64,000 nucleotides of DNA from NCBI RefSeq assembly GCF_900109045.1, contig NZ_FNYL01000008.1:1-64000 (forward strand), written 5' to 3'. Under the pieces are notes generated by a model that saw nothing but the letters and a program-made list of their open reading frames with translations, searched no databases and was not told the origin of the DNA. How positions within the stretch are numbered: the stretch's first letter is position 1; every line of letters begins with the position of its first letter. This document shows, piece after piece, positions 16,919 to 26,659 of the stretch. The stretch comes from Dyadobacter sp. SG02 (GTDB lineage Bacteria; Bacteroidota; Bacteroidia; Cytophagales; Spirosomataceae). The position numbers were made by a program, and so were the translations under genes.

Positions 16919-19525
16919 ATGAAGAAACTATTCCCGCTTTCGCTGATCCTGTTTGGTGTGCTGCTGATTGCAGGCTGCAAAAGATCAGGCAACGTATCCA
17001 AGGAACAGGCCGAGAAAATTGCGGTTTCCTGGAAGCTCGTCAGCAATTTTACCGAACCTCAGGGGACGTTTAAAGCGCAGTTTACGATCCGCAACGGAAG
17101 CGATTTTACGTTGGATGGTTCTAACTGGAAGCTTTTCTGGAATATGTCGCCACGGCCGATTCAGTCGAACAAAACGCCGGAGCCGGCGGTAGTGGAACAT
17201 ATCAATGGCGATTGGTACCAGATGGTGCCCGCGAAGGATTTTATCATGCGCCCAAGGGATTCGATGACCATTACCTACACCGGTACCGAGGGCGTGGTGA
17301 AGGAAACGGATGCTCCGCTGGGCTTGTATTTCGTGTTTTATGACAATGAAGGCAAGGAAAAGGAAATTGTTCAGGTGGCGGATTACACGATCGAACCATT
17401 CACAACCAAGGAGCAAATCCTGCGCGGCAAGATGGATCTGAAAGAGGTACCGACGGCCGAAACGCGGTACAAGGCCAATACCGCATTTACCAAACTGGGT
17501 GAAGAGCAGCTTTTGAAAATTATCCCGAGCCCTGTGAAACTCGTTCCGGGAGCAGGTACGTTTACGCTGACGGGTAAAACGAATGTATACTATCAGGAAG
17601 GGCTCGAAAATGAGGCGAAATATCTGATCAGTAAATTAAAGACATTAACCGGGACTGATCTGCCGATTCAGGCCGGATTGCCTAATAAGCCTTCGTCGGA
17701 AGAAGCAGCGATCGTTTTGAAAACCGGTAAGGTGGCCGTGAATGGTGTTTCTAGCGAAGCATATAACCTGAATATCGCTCAAACGGGCATTACAATTGAG
17801 GGTAGCGATGCTGCGGGTGTGTTCTATGGCGTTCAGAGCCTTTTGCAACTCGCCCCGACGGACGCTTACCAGAAGCCGGTCGCTTCGGTCGGTTTCGCAT
17901 TCGTGCAGGTGCAGGACGCGCCGCGCTTCCAGTTCCGCAGTTTGCATTTGGACGTAGCGCGTAATTTCCAGACCAAGGAATCGGTGAAGCGCATTATCGA
18001 TTTGCTTTCGGGCTATAAGGTGAATCACCTGTTGCTTTATACCACCGAGGACGAAGGCTGGCGGATCGAGATCGACGGTTTACCGGAACTTACGCAGGTA
18101 GGCGCGCAACGCCAGCATACGTCGGGCATGAATGCGAACGCGTTGCACCCGGGTTACGGCTCGGGGCCGGTCGCGAATGAGAAAGGCAAGCACGGAAGCG
18201 GCTACTATACCAAGGCGGATTTCATTGAAATACTCAAATACGCCCACGAGCGGCACATTAAAATTATCCCGGAACTGAACTTCCCCGGCCATGCGCTGGC
18301 GGCGATCAAGTCGATGGAGGCGCGGTATGAGCGGTTGATGAAGGAAGGGAAGGAAAAAGAGGCGAATGAATACCGGTTGATCGATCCGGACGACAAGTCG
18401 GTATACATTTCGGCGCAGGGTTATAAGAACAATGTCGTGAGCCCGGCCCGGGAATCGACTTACAACTTCTTTGTGAAGGTGGTAGATGAAATCGCGAAAC
18501 TATACGAGCAGGCGGGTTTGAAAATGGATACCTTCCACACCGGCGGTGACGAGGTGGCGGATGGTGTCTGGACGAAATCGCCGATGGCTGCCAAGCTGCT
18601 GGCGGAGCATCCCGAGGTGAAAGGGCCGCGTTATTTGCAATCCTATTTTTTCAGAAAACTCCTGCCTATGCTCGAAAAACGCAACCTGAAAGTGCACGGC
18701 TGGGAAGAGGTAGCATTGAACAAAACGGAAACCGGCGCCTACCTCGCGAACCCGGAGTTCGTAGGGCACCAGGTGTATCCTTATGTCTGGAACAATGTGT
18801 ACGACGTCGATTTAGGTAACCGACTGGCTAATGCGGGTTATCCGGTGGTACTTTGTAATGTGACCAACTTCTATTTCGACATGTCGTACAACAACGATCC
18901 CAAAGAGCCGGGCCTGTACTGGGGCGGGTTTGTGGACACACGCGATAACTGGGCATTTGCGCCATTCAATATGTTCCGCACCACAGAGGAAACTTCCATG
19001 GGCAAGCCGATGAAGGAAGAATTCGCAGGAAAGCAGTTGATGAAACCCGAAGCACGCAAGAACGTTTACGGCATCGAGGCGCAGCTTTGGAGCGAGACGA
19101 TCAAAGGGCGCGATATGATGGAATATTCGATTTTACCAAAACTCCTGGGCTTCTCGGAAAGTGCCTGGGCGGCCGAGCGGAAGTGGGAAAATGTGGCCGA
19201 TGATGCCGCCAGAAAAGCGATGATGGCCGAAGGCTGGAATATTTTTGCCAACTCGATAGCCCAAAAGCACCTGCCGAGACTAAAGTATATCAACGGGGGC
19301 TATCATTACCGCCTGCCTCAACCGGGCGCGATCATAGAAAACGGAATGCTGAAAGCGAATGTGGAGCTGCCGGGACTGGCGATCCGCTACACGACCGACG
19401 GTTCCGAGCCTACCGAAACCTCGCAGCTTTACGAAAACCCTGTGAAAGTTTCGGGTACTGTTACGCTGAAAAGCTTCGATCTTGCCGGGAGATCGAGCCG
19501 TAGCAGCGTAGTCACAGCCCGTTGA
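16919..19525 (+). CDS. Beta-N-acetylhexosaminidase (GH20) lipoprotein
   Basis: GH20 enzymes remove terminal GlcNAc or GalNAc by substrate-assisted catalysis. The 868-residue protein has a lipobox (LIAGC, Cys20), an N-terminal carbohydrate-binding chitobiase-type domain (about 33-180), a GH20b domain (about 195-330), and a catalytic barrel with the diagnostic Asp544-Glu545 pair in HTGGDEVADG. A C-terminal chitobiase-like Fn3 domain carries YTTDGSEPT. It is predicted to face the periplasm or cell surface. It heads the plus arm of the amino-sugar locus, followed by kinase, permease and regulator. Chitin-derived oligosaccharides or peptidoglycan fragments are plausible substrates. Confidence 0.94.
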   Translation: MKKLFPLSLILFGVLLIAGCKRSGNVSKEQAEKIAVSWKLVSNFTEPQGTFKAQFTIRNGSDFTLDGSNWKLFWNMSPRPIQSNKTPEPAVVEHINGDWYQMVPAKDFIMRPRDSMTITYTGTEGVVKETDAPLGLYFVFYDNEGKEKEIVQVADYTIEPFTTKEQILRGKMDLKEVPTAETRYKANTAFTKLGEEQLLKIIPSPVKLVPGAGTFTLTGKTNVYYQEGLENEAKYLISKLKTLTGTDLPIQAGLPNKPSSEEAAIVLKTGKVAVNGVSSEAYNLNIAQTGITIEGSDAAGVFYGVQSLLQLAPTDAYQKPVASVGFAFVQVQDAPRFQFRSLHLDVARNFQTKESVKRIIDLLSGYKVNHLLLYTTEDEGWRIEIDGLPELTQVGAQRQHTSGMNANALHPGYGSGPVANEKGKHGSGYYTKADFIEILKYAHERHIKIIPELNFPGHALAAIKSMEARYERLMKEGKEKEANEYRLIDPDDKSVYISAQGYKNNVVSPARESTYNFFVKVVDEIAKLYEQAGLKMDTFHTGGDEVADGVWTKSPMAAKLLAEHPEVKGPRYLQSYFFRKLLPMLEKRNLKVHGWEEVALNKTETGAYLANPEFVGHQVYPYVWNNVYDVDLGNRLANAGYPVVLCNVTNFYFDMSYNNDPKEPGLYWGGFVDTRDNWAFAPFNMFRTTEETSMGKPMKEEFAGKQLMKPEARKNVYGIEAQLWSETIKGRDMMEYSILPKLLGFSESAWAAERKWENVADDAARKAMMAEGWNIFANSIAQKHLPRLKYINGGYHYRLPQPGAIIENGMLKANVELPGLAIRYTTDGSEPTETSQLYENPVKVSGTVTLKSFDLAGRSSRSSVVTAR

Positions 19526-19571
19526 CCGAACTGATCGTTTCACGCAGCTTACGCTCAACTCCTCACCGTCG

Positions 19572-20402
19572 ATGAACATTGGTGTAGATATCGGCGGCAC
19601 GAACATTCGTGCCGGTATCGAATCGGGTGGCCATATTACCCGGCAAACTCAGACATTACTGGCCAACAAACATTCGCTGTCGGCCACGCTCGACCAGCTG
19701 ATGGATGTGATCCGTCCGCTGACGGCCTATCCCGTGAAAGGCATCGGCATAGGTGTGCCTTCGGTCGTGGATGTGAGCAAGGGTATTGTCTATAATGTGA
19801 TGAATATCCCGTCTTGGGAAGAGGTCGCATTGCGCGATATTGTGGAGAAGGAGTTCAACTTACCGGTTTCGGTGAATAATGATGTGAACTGCTTCATACT
19901 CGGTGAGCACCGTTTCGGGTTGGCGCGGAAGTTCCGGTCGGTGATCGGGATGGCGATCGGGACCGGCCTGGGCTCGGGCATTATCATCGATAACCATTTA
20001 TACGCCGGCAAGAATTGCGGGGCAGGGGAGATCGGAATGCTGCCATATAAGGATTCGATTTTGGAAAACTATGTATGCAGCCGTTTTTTCGAGGATTCGC
20101 TTGGTATCGACGCATTCGCGGCGCACGAGGCGGCCTTGAAAGGGAGTAAGAAAGCGATCGAGGTCTGGGAAGAGTTCGGGGCGCATTTGGGCTCGGTGAT
20201 CAAGGCCATTATGTATACCTACGATCCCGAAGCCATCGTAATGGGCGGTTCCATTGCCAAGGCCAACCGGTTTTTTCAGGATAGTATGCTGGAAAGCATT
20301 CAGGATTTCGCTTATCCCGAGTCTTTGAAAAAGCTGACATTGCTGCTATCCGAAAACGAAAATATTGCATTACTGGGCGCTGCGGCATTGCTCGACGATT
20401 GA
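19572..20402 (+). CDS. ROK-family sugar kinase (probable GlcNAc kinase)
   Basis: This 276-residue ROK protein has the ATP-binding phosphate loop VDIGGTNIRAG at its N-terminus, the catalytic-Asp segment VNNDVNCFILGEH and GAGEIGMLPY. The usual ROK zinc motif (CxCGxxGCxE) that follows is missing. The corresponding stretch reads ENYVCSRFF with one Cys. No DNA-binding domain is present, so it should be a kinase and not a NagC-type repressor. Placement between a hexosaminidase and a sugar permease suggests phosphorylation of GlcNAc, but specificity is inferred. Confidence 0.87.
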   Translation: MNIGVDIGGTNIRAGIESGGHITRQTQTLLANKHSLSATLDQLMDVIRPLTAYPVKGIGIGVPSVVDVSKGIVYNVMNIPSWEEVALRDIVEKEFNLPVSVNNDVNCFILGEHRFGLARKFRSVIGMAIGTGLGSGIIIDNHLYAGKNCGAGEIGMLPYKDSILENYVCSRFFEDSLGIDAFAAHEAALKGSKKAIEVWEEFGAHLGSVIKAIMYTYDPEAIVMGGSIAKANRFFQDSMLESIQDFAYPESLKKLTLLLSENENIALLGAAALLDD

Positions 20403-20452
20403 AGTAATGCAGATTTAACTTAAATTAGGTTACATAACCACGGGCCCTTCCC

Positions 20453-21709
20453 ATGCAGAGGAACATTTTCATCGTAGTACTGATCTTCCTGATCTTTTTC
20501 GTCATTTCTTTCCTGACCAATATCCTCGGTCCGATCATCCCCGACATCGTCAAAAGTTTCGATCTCAGCATCGGTCTGGCGGGTTTTCTGCCGTTTGCAT
20601 TTTTCGTCGCTTATGGCGTCATGTCGATTCCGGCGGGGTTAATGGTGGAAAAGTTTGGTGAAAAAACAATGCTGATCGGTGCATTTCTATTAGCATTTGG
20701 TGGGGCATTACTCTTTGCGTTGATACCGGGTTTCGCGATAGCATTGACTTCGTTATTCCTGATCGGTATCGGGATGGCCATTTTGCAGGTCGTCATTAAT
20801 CCGCTATTGAGGGTTTCGGGCGGGGAAGAGAAATTTGCATTCTATTCGGTGCTGGCACAACTGTTCTTTGGCGCGGCTTCGTTTCTGAGTCCGTTACTTT
20901 ATAGTTATCTGGTTTTAAATGTGCATTCCGGGAATTCCGGTTTTTTGATTGATATATTAAATGGACTCGTGCCTGAAAACCTGAAATGGGTTTCGTTGTA
21001 CTGGGTTTTCGCGGTGATCGCGCTGGCGATGGTGGCGGTAATCGCAGTCGTGAAATTCCCGAAAGTGGAGTTGCTGGAAGACGAGCGGATCGATGTGGGT
21101 AAATCATTCGGCGAGCTGGCGGCGAACAAGCTGGTATGGTTGTTCTTCCTGGGCATATTCGCCTATGTAGGTACCGAGCAGGGCATTGCCAACTGGATTT
21201 CGCAATTCCTGCAAACCTACCACGAGGTAGATCCGGCCACGACCGGCGCTTCGGTCATATCCTATTTCTGGGGTTTGCTCACGGTCGGTTGTTTCCTGGG
21301 ATTGATATTGCTTAAAATCTTCGATAGCCGCAAAGTGCTGATTTTCTTCACCTGCGGCGGCATTGTGTCTTTGCTGGTCGCATTGTTCGGTTCAAAAGAA
21401 ATGGCTTTGGTAGGTTTCCCAATGGCCGGTTTTTTCGCTTCGGTGATGTATTCGGTGATATTTTCACTGGCTTTAAACTCGGTACCGAGGCATCACGGGA
21501 CATTTTCCGGCATTCTTTGTGCGGGCATTGCGGGTGGTGCGGTGGTTCCGTTGATCGTCGGCGGGCTGGGGGAACTGGTGGGCCTTCGTTTCGCCATGCT
21601 TTTTCTGCTTATTCCGCTGGGATATATTTTAAGTATCGGGATATGGGCCAGACCGCTGGTCAATAATGAGACGGTATCGAGTGTGAAAGAGCTTTTCAAG
21701 CTCGGTTGA
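20453..21709 (+). CDS. Sugar MFS transporter (FucP/NagP-like)
   Basis: This 418-residue protein has about twelve hydrophobic segments and resembles the fucose/glucose/galactose permease branch of the major facilitator superfamily (for example GEEKFAFYSVLAQLFFGAAS in the middle). Bacteroidota use such permeases (NagP) to import GlcNAc through the inner membrane. It follows the ROK kinase by 50 bp and precedes the regulator by 12 bp, so uptake and phosphorylation are encoded together. GlcNAc as substrate is inferred from context. Confidence 0.87.
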   Translation: MQRNIFIVVLIFLIFFVISFLTNILGPIIPDIVKSFDLSIGLAGFLPFAFFVAYGVMSIPAGLMVEKFGEKTMLIGAFLLAFGGALLFALIPGFAIALTSLFLIGIGMAILQVVINPLLRVSGGEEKFAFYSVLAQLFFGAASFLSPLLYSYLVLNVHSGNSGFLIDILNGLVPENLKWVSLYWVFAVIALAMVAVIAVVKFPKVELLEDERIDVGKSFGELAANKLVWLFFLGIFAYVGTEQGIANWISQFLQTYHEVDPATTGASVISYFWGLLTVGCFLGLILLKIFDSRKVLIFFTCGGIVSLLVALFGSKEMALVGFPMAGFFASVMYSVIFSLALNSVPRHHGTFSGILCAGIAGGAVVPLIVGGLGELVGLRFAMLFLLIPLGYILSIGIWARPLVNNETVSSVKELFKLG

Positions 21710-21721
21710 AAGGGCATTTAT

Positions 21722-22882
21722 ATGTACAAAATCATTCTCCTCCTCGATTTTGCCGAAGAATACAGCAAAAGCCTGATGAAGGGGATCAATGCGTATTCCA
21801 AAGAATTCGGGCCGTGGATATTCTGCCGGATGCCGCTTTTTCACCGCGAAACAATCGGGATCGACGGGATTTTGAAATGGGCAGAGGAATGGGGCGCCGA
21901 CGGTATTGTCGGGCAATTGTATAATAAGGAAATCGATAAAATCCTGCGCGCAGGCATCCCGGTGATTGCGCAGGACTTCAAGGAGCGTTTTACCGAAATC
22001 CCGAACATTACCGGTGCCTACCGTGAAGCCGGGCAAATGGGTGCCGATTACTTTCTCAAAAAAGGTTTCACCAACTTCGCATTCTACGGTTTCAATGACA
22101 TCGTATGGTCGCGTGAGCGCGCGGAAGGTTTTGAAGAGCATTTGCGCAAGAAGGGCCACAAAGTGCATTATTTCGAACATAAAAAGGCGCGGTCGACGGA
22201 GCTCTGGTTTTATAAGCCCAGCTCACTGAGCCGCTGGCTGAAATCGCTGCCCAAGCCGATTGGCCTCATGACGTGCGACGATAACCAGGGCCAGCACATT
22301 ACGGAGGCGTGCAGGCACGTAGGCATACGCATACCCGAGGAGGTGGCAGTTTTGGGTGTGGATAATGATGAAATGCTCTGCGACCTCTCCGATCCGCCAC
22401 TTTCGAGCATTGCATTGGATGTGGAAAAGGGTGGTTACGATGCCGCGAAGTTGCTCGATCACATGATCAAGCACGGTACTAATGAATATTATGACGTGAT
22501 CGTCCGGCCTACACAGGTTATCACACGGCATTCAACGGATATATATGCCACGAATGACGACCATATTGCCTCTTCATTGAAATACATCCACCAGAATATC
22601 GACAAGAACCTGCATGTGGATGAAGTAGTAAAGCAGGTCCCACTCTCGCGCCGGGCATTGGAAAAGCGTTTCCTGGAAATAACCGGCTACCCCATTTACA
22701 AATACATTTTCAACCTGCGGATAGAGAAATTCACACAGAAACTGCTCGATACGGATATGTCGGTATTCGAAATTGCGCTGGATATGGGGCTGGGGGATAG
22801 CAAAAATATAGCCCGCCAATTCAGGCAGGCTAAGGGGTGTAGTCCGAGCGCTTATCGGAACAAATATCTGGCAGGTAAATGA
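21722..22882 (+). CDS. XylR-type AraC transcriptional regulator
   Basis: This 386-residue regulator joins a LacI/periplasmic-binding-protein-like sensor domain (about 1-275; GVDNDEMLCDLSDPPLSSI is characteristic) to a C-terminal AraC DNA-binding domain (about 285-384) with two helix-turn-helix motifs, ending QFRQAKGCSPSAYR. This XylR-like architecture senses a sugar and activates nearby catabolic genes. It is the last gene of the plus arm and probably controls the 16763-16918 region. The ligand is likely the sugar released by the hexosaminidase or its neighbour. Confidence 0.92.
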   Translation: MYKIILLLDFAEEYSKSLMKGINAYSKEFGPWIFCRMPLFHRETIGIDGILKWAEEWGADGIVGQLYNKEIDKILRAGIPVIAQDFKERFTEIPNITGAYREAGQMGADYFLKKGFTNFAFYGFNDIVWSRERAEGFEEHLRKKGHKVHYFEHKKARSTELWFYKPSSLSRWLKSLPKPIGLMTCDDNQGQHITEACRHVGIRIPEEVAVLGVDNDEMLCDLSDPPLSSIALDVEKGGYDAAKLLDHMIKHGTNEYYDVIVRPTQVITRHSTDIYATNDDHIASSLKYIHQNIDKNLHVDEVVKQVPLSRRALEKRFLEITGYPIYKYIFNLRIEKFTQKLLDTDMSVFEIALDMGLGDSKNIARQFRQAKGCSPSAYRNKYLAGK

Positions 22883-22909
22883 GATAAGGTCGCATCAAAT
22901 GTGATTTGG

Positions 22910-22930
22910 TTGTCAGCCTCAGGCTGACAA
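22910..22930. terminator. Perfect inverted repeat between convergent genes
   Basis: Ten bases (22910-22919) are mirrored exactly at 22921-22930 around one central base. It lies between the regulator's stop and the M13 peptidase stop (22932-22934), so it can form a hairpin at the end of both transcripts. There is no long T-run on either side, so intrinsic termination may be weak. Confidence 0.5.
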
Positions 22931-22931
22931 A

Positions 22932-24971
22932 TTACCAGATCACAATCCTCGACGAGTCCGGCAATATCATCTTGCTGCCGGCGGGGCACGTCCAGGCCGC
23001 CTGGAACTCCTTCAAATGCGGCAATGGGCCGTTGATCCGATCGCGGGCGGGTGAATGCGGGTCGGTTTGCACCTGGTTGCGCAATGCCTCGTCGGTGGTG
23101 TTCATATGCCATACCTGAGCCCAGCCGAGGAAGAAGCGCTGTTTCCAGGTAAATCCGTCGATCGGTACGGGCTCTTTTCCGTTGAATGATTTTTCCAAAG
23201 CATAGTAGGCTAGTGTCAAGCCGCCGAGGTCGGCTACGTTCTCGCCGATGGTCAATGCACCGTTGATCTTGAAACCTGGCAATGCTTCGATACCGCTGAA
23301 ATAGTCGATGTAGCGTTTGGTCAGCTTGTCGAAATTGGCACGGTCGGAAGTCGTCCACCAGTTTTTGAGGTTGCCTTCATCGTCAAATTGCGAGCCCTGG
23401 TCGTCGAAACCGTGGGTGAACTCGTGACCGATCACAGCGATTATGCCTCCGTAATTGATCGCATCGTCGGCATTGCGGTTGTAGAATGGCGGTTGCAGGA
23501 TACCGGCCGGGAATACCACCTCGTTGTTCAGTGGATTGTAATAGGCGTTCACGGTCTGCGGTGTCATGAGCCATTCTTTTTTGTCAACTTCCTTGCCGAT
23601 TTTCTCGACCTGCTCTTTGTGCTGGAAAAGCGAAGCTGCGATGACGTTTTCAAATAGCTTATCCGGCGCGATTTCGATCGACGAATAATCCTTCCATTTG
23701 TCGGGATAGCCGATTTTGTAGGTAAATGCTTTCAGCTTCTTATGCGCTTTTGCCTTGGTAGAGTCGCTCATCCACGTCAGTTTGTCGATACGCTCGCCGT
23801 ACACCGTGCGCACGTTCTCGATCATTTCGGAAACCTTCTTCTTGTCTTCTTCCGGGAAATATTTCTTTACGAACAGCTTACCCAGCGGCATACCCAGCAA
23901 ACCATCGGTCGAGCGGATCGCGCGTTCCACACGGCCTTTCTGCTGCTTGGTACCACGCATTACGGTAGCGAAGAAGCGGAAATCTTCCTGGTCGTATTTT
24001 TTGGGCAAAAAGCCTGCGAAGTTTGAGAGCAACTGCCATTTGGAATACAATTTTAATGTAGCGATCGGCGTGGCTTTCAAAAGTTTGTTCAGGTTTTGCA
24101 AATAAGGTTTGTTCTGAACAATTAAAGTGTCGGTTTTGACATCCTGTTTATCTGCAAATGCCTTCTGGTCGAAATCGGGGATCAGCTTTTCGAAATCGGC
24201 GAAGGCCATTTTGTTGTAGGTCTTCACGGGATCGCGCAGCTCCACATTGGTTAGTTGCAGCTTTGCGACTTTGGTCTCGAAATCAAGGACGGTCTGGCCG
24301 GGATTAGCTTCCGGGAAGCCGGCCATTGAGAACATCTTGTCGACGTGCTTCACAAACTCGCCGCGCACCTTCACGGTGCTGGAATCGGTTCGGTCGTAGT
24401 AGCTCCGCTCGCCGAGGCTGAGGCCGTCCTGGCCCTGGTAGAGGATATTGACTTTGCTGTTTCTCAAATCACCCTCCACACCGAAGCCGGTCACGGTTTC
24501 CACGCCTACTTTCTGCATTTCGCCAGCTATTGCCGCGAGGTCTTTCAGCGAAGCTACCGCATTGATTTTGTCGAGGTAAGGCTTCAGCGGTTCCAATGCA
24601 CGCTTCTCGACGGTCGCCGTATCGAGGAACGACTGGTAGTAATCGGCGATCTGCTGCTCTTCGGTACCTTTCTTGCGGTCCTGAACTTTGGTGATTTCTT
24701 CGATAATGCCTTTCAGACGAACCTCCTTGTTCTCCTTATCCAGGATACCGAATGCGCCCCAGCGGCTTTCGGTACCGGGGATCGGGTTTTTCTTTTTCCA
24801 ACCACCATTGGCGTAGGCATCGAAGTCGTTGCAGGCCTGGGCCGTCGAGTCGAGCGAGCTCAATTCGAAGCCAGGCACTTTGGTGGTGTCGGTTTCTTCC
24901 TTTTCTTTTTTACATCCTGCCAGGCTCACTACAAGGGCCAAAGCGGCAGCACGGAATGCGGCTGATTTCAT
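22932..24971 (-). CDS. M13-family zinc metallopeptidase lipoprotein (PepO-like)
   Basis: M13 (neprilysin/PepO-type) peptidases cut oligopeptides. The catalytic zinc site VIGHEFTHGF (HExxH) lies near residue 515, followed by the third-ligand segment GENVADLGG. An upstream in-frame Met at 25055 would bury the signal peptide. The start at 24971 gives 679 residues with a lipoprotein signal (SLAGC, Cys20), so that start is chosen. It lies 37 bp after the POT transporter gene, so extracytoplasmic peptide cleavage and uptake are probably co-expressed. Confidence 0.93.
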   Translation of the reverse strand: MKSAAFRAAALALVVSLAGCKKEKEETDTTKVPGFELSSLDSTAQACNDFDAYANGGWKKKNPIPGTESRWGAFGILDKENKEVRLKGIIEEITKVQDRKKGTEEQQIADYYQSFLDTATVEKRALEPLKPYLDKINAVASLKDLAAIAGEMQKVGVETVTGFGVEGDLRNSKVNILYQGQDGLSLGERSYYDRTDSSTVKVRGEFVKHVDKMFSMAGFPEANPGQTVLDFETKVAKLQLTNVELRDPVKTYNKMAFADFEKLIPDFDQKAFADKQDVKTDTLIVQNKPYLQNLNKLLKATPIATLKLYSKWQLLSNFAGFLPKKYDQEDFRFFATVMRGTKQQKGRVERAIRSTDGLLGMPLGKLFVKKYFPEEDKKKVSEMIENVRTVYGERIDKLTWMSDSTKAKAHKKLKAFTYKIGYPDKWKDYSSIEIAPDKLFENVIAASLFQHKEQVEKIGKEVDKKEWLMTPQTVNAYYNPLNNEVVFPAGILQPPFYNRNADDAINYGGIIAVIGHEFTHGFDDQGSQFDDEGNLKNWWTTSDRANFDKLTKRYIDYFSGIEALPGFKINGALTIGENVADLGGLTLAYYALEKSFNGKEPVPIDGFTWKQRFFLGWAQVWHMNTTDEALRNQVQTDPHSPARDRINGPLPHLKEFQAAWTCPAGSKMILPDSSRIVIW

Positions 24972-25008
24972 TTTTTGATGTATTTGTTTTTGAAGTATAT
25001 AAAAAGAC

Positions 25009-26502
25009 TTAGTGAATGCCACCCATCCAGCCTTTGATCGGCTTCCAGAATGCAAGCAGAACGAGGCCGAAAATAGTAGTAATAATGGCTACCTGATTGA
25101 ACAGCGCCGGCATTTGCATAATATTCGATTCATCGAAACCTCCCGCGAAGAGCCCGGCAATGAGGTTACCGAGCGACGCGCCCACGAACCAGATACCCAT
25201 CAACTGGCTCACATAACGTTTAGGCGCCAATTTGGTATAAGAACTCAACCCGACAGGGCTCACGCAAAGCTCGCCGATCGTGTGCAGGAAGTAGGTAAAT
25301 GTGAGGAAAAACGGAGAAGCGAGTTCCCCTTTCACCGCGATATTCGAAGCTGCAACCATCACAAAGAAGCTCAGACCGAGCAATATCAAACCCATCGCAA
25401 ATTTGACGGGAATAGAAGGGTTACGGTTTTTGGAAGAAAGCGATATCCAAAGGCTCGCGAGCACCGGTGCGAAAATCAATACAAAAGTAGGCTGGAAGTT
25501 CTGGAACCAGCTGGACGGTACTTCCCATCCACCGATCATGCGCTGGGTATGGCGTTCAGCGAAGATTTGCAAGGAGGTGCCTGCCTGCTCATAACCCGCC
25601 CAGAACAATGCAATAGCTAGGAACAGGATGATCAGTACGCCGACGCGGTATTTTTCCACGCGCGTAAGCCCGCCTGCGATGAGGATGAACAGGAAGTAGG
25701 CGGCAGAAATGGAAACGATGATGACGCCGGCACCCTGTGCAAGGCCTTGCGCGGTTGTCATATTGATAGTACCTGAGGTTTGCAACACGATCAGGAACAC
25801 GACCAGCAATGCGATCAATCCGTAACCGAGCATTTTGCTGTTGCCCGATACCGGCACAGGGGCTTCTTCGCTGGTATCCCTCGCGGACGGCACATCACCA
25901 AGCCCTTTCAGGTAAGTAGCGCTGCCGAACCGGAAAACGATCAAGCCCAATAACATGCCGACGGCCGCCGCGCCAAAGCCCATATGCCAGTTGACCTTTT
26001 CCCCCAGATAGCCCACAATGGCAATCCCAAGGAACGATCCGAGGTTGATACCCATATAAAAGATAGAGAACGCCGCATCACGCCGGGCACCGCCTTCGGG
26101 ATATAGCTCGCCGACAATGGAGCTGATATTCGGCTTCAAAAGTCCGGTACCGATGGCTACCGTACTGAGTCCAAGAAAAAATATGGCCGAGCCAGCCGGT
26201 ATTGCCAGGATAATGTGCCCCAGCATAATGACGATACCTCCGTACCATATCGCTTTTTTCTGGCCCAGGATATTGTCTGCCAACCAGCCGCCGGGCAATG
26301 TGAGCAAGTAAACGGAAGCGGTATAGAGCCCGTAAATGGCCGTGCCTTCGGCTGCACTCATTCCCATCCCGCCTTTGATATTATCCAGTAGAAAAAGCAG
26401 AAGAATGGCCCGCATGCCATAATAGCTGAAACGTTCCCACATTTCGGCAAAGAACAAGACATACAGCCCTTTGGGGTGTTTTTGGGAAATCTGTGAAGAC
26501 AT
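25009..26502 (-). CDS. POT-family proton-coupled peptide transporter
   Basis: This 497-residue protein has around 13-14 hydrophobic segments and the POT (peptide MFS) signature FAEMWERFSYYGMR near the N-terminus (the ExxERFxYYG proton-coupling motif), plus the second-signature segment FYMGINLGSFLG. POT proteins import di- and tripeptides with protons through the inner membrane. It is upstream of the M13 peptidase on the same strand, forming a peptide-scavenging pair. Confidence 0.94.
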   Translation of the reverse strand: MSSQISQKHPKGLYVLFFAEMWERFSYYGMRAILLLFLLDNIKGGMGMSAAEGTAIYGLYTASVYLLTLPGGWLADNILGQKKAIWYGGIVIMLGHIILAIPAGSAIFFLGLSTVAIGTGLLKPNISSIVGELYPEGGARRDAAFSIFYMGINLGSFLGIAIVGYLGEKVNWHMGFGAAAVGMLLGLIVFRFGSATYLKGLGDVPSARDTSEEAPVPVSGNSKMLGYGLIALLVVFLIVLQTSGTINMTTAQGLAQGAGVIIVSISAAYFLFILIAGGLTRVEKYRVGVLIILFLAIALFWAGYEQAGTSLQIFAERHTQRMIGGWEVPSSWFQNFQPTFVLIFAPVLASLWISLSSKNRNPSIPVKFAMGLILLGLSFFVMVAASNIAVKGELASPFFLTFTYFLHTIGELCVSPVGLSSYTKLAPKRYVSQLMGIWFVGASLGNLIAGLFAGGFDESNIMQMPALFNQVAIITTIFGLVLLAFWKPIKGWMGGIH

Positions 26503-26594
26503 AGAAAGAGAAGTGTTTTATTTGGTTTTTGGGGTTGTAAACAAACGTTTTTATCGTGCAAGATAGGAATTATGGGAAAATATCAATCACTCAC

Positions 26595-26635
26595 CAAAAT
26601 AAAAGCGGTAGCAGTTTGTAATGACTGCTACCGCT
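26595..26635 (-). terminator. Intrinsic terminator of the coiled-coil gene
   Basis: A perfect 12-bp stem (26604-26615 with 26624-26635) with an 8-nt loop is followed on the minus strand by TTTATTTTGG. It sits 25 bp downstream of the stop codon at 26660. Confidence 0.85.
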
Positions 26636-26659
26636 CTGAATAAAGGTATTATGACCGGC

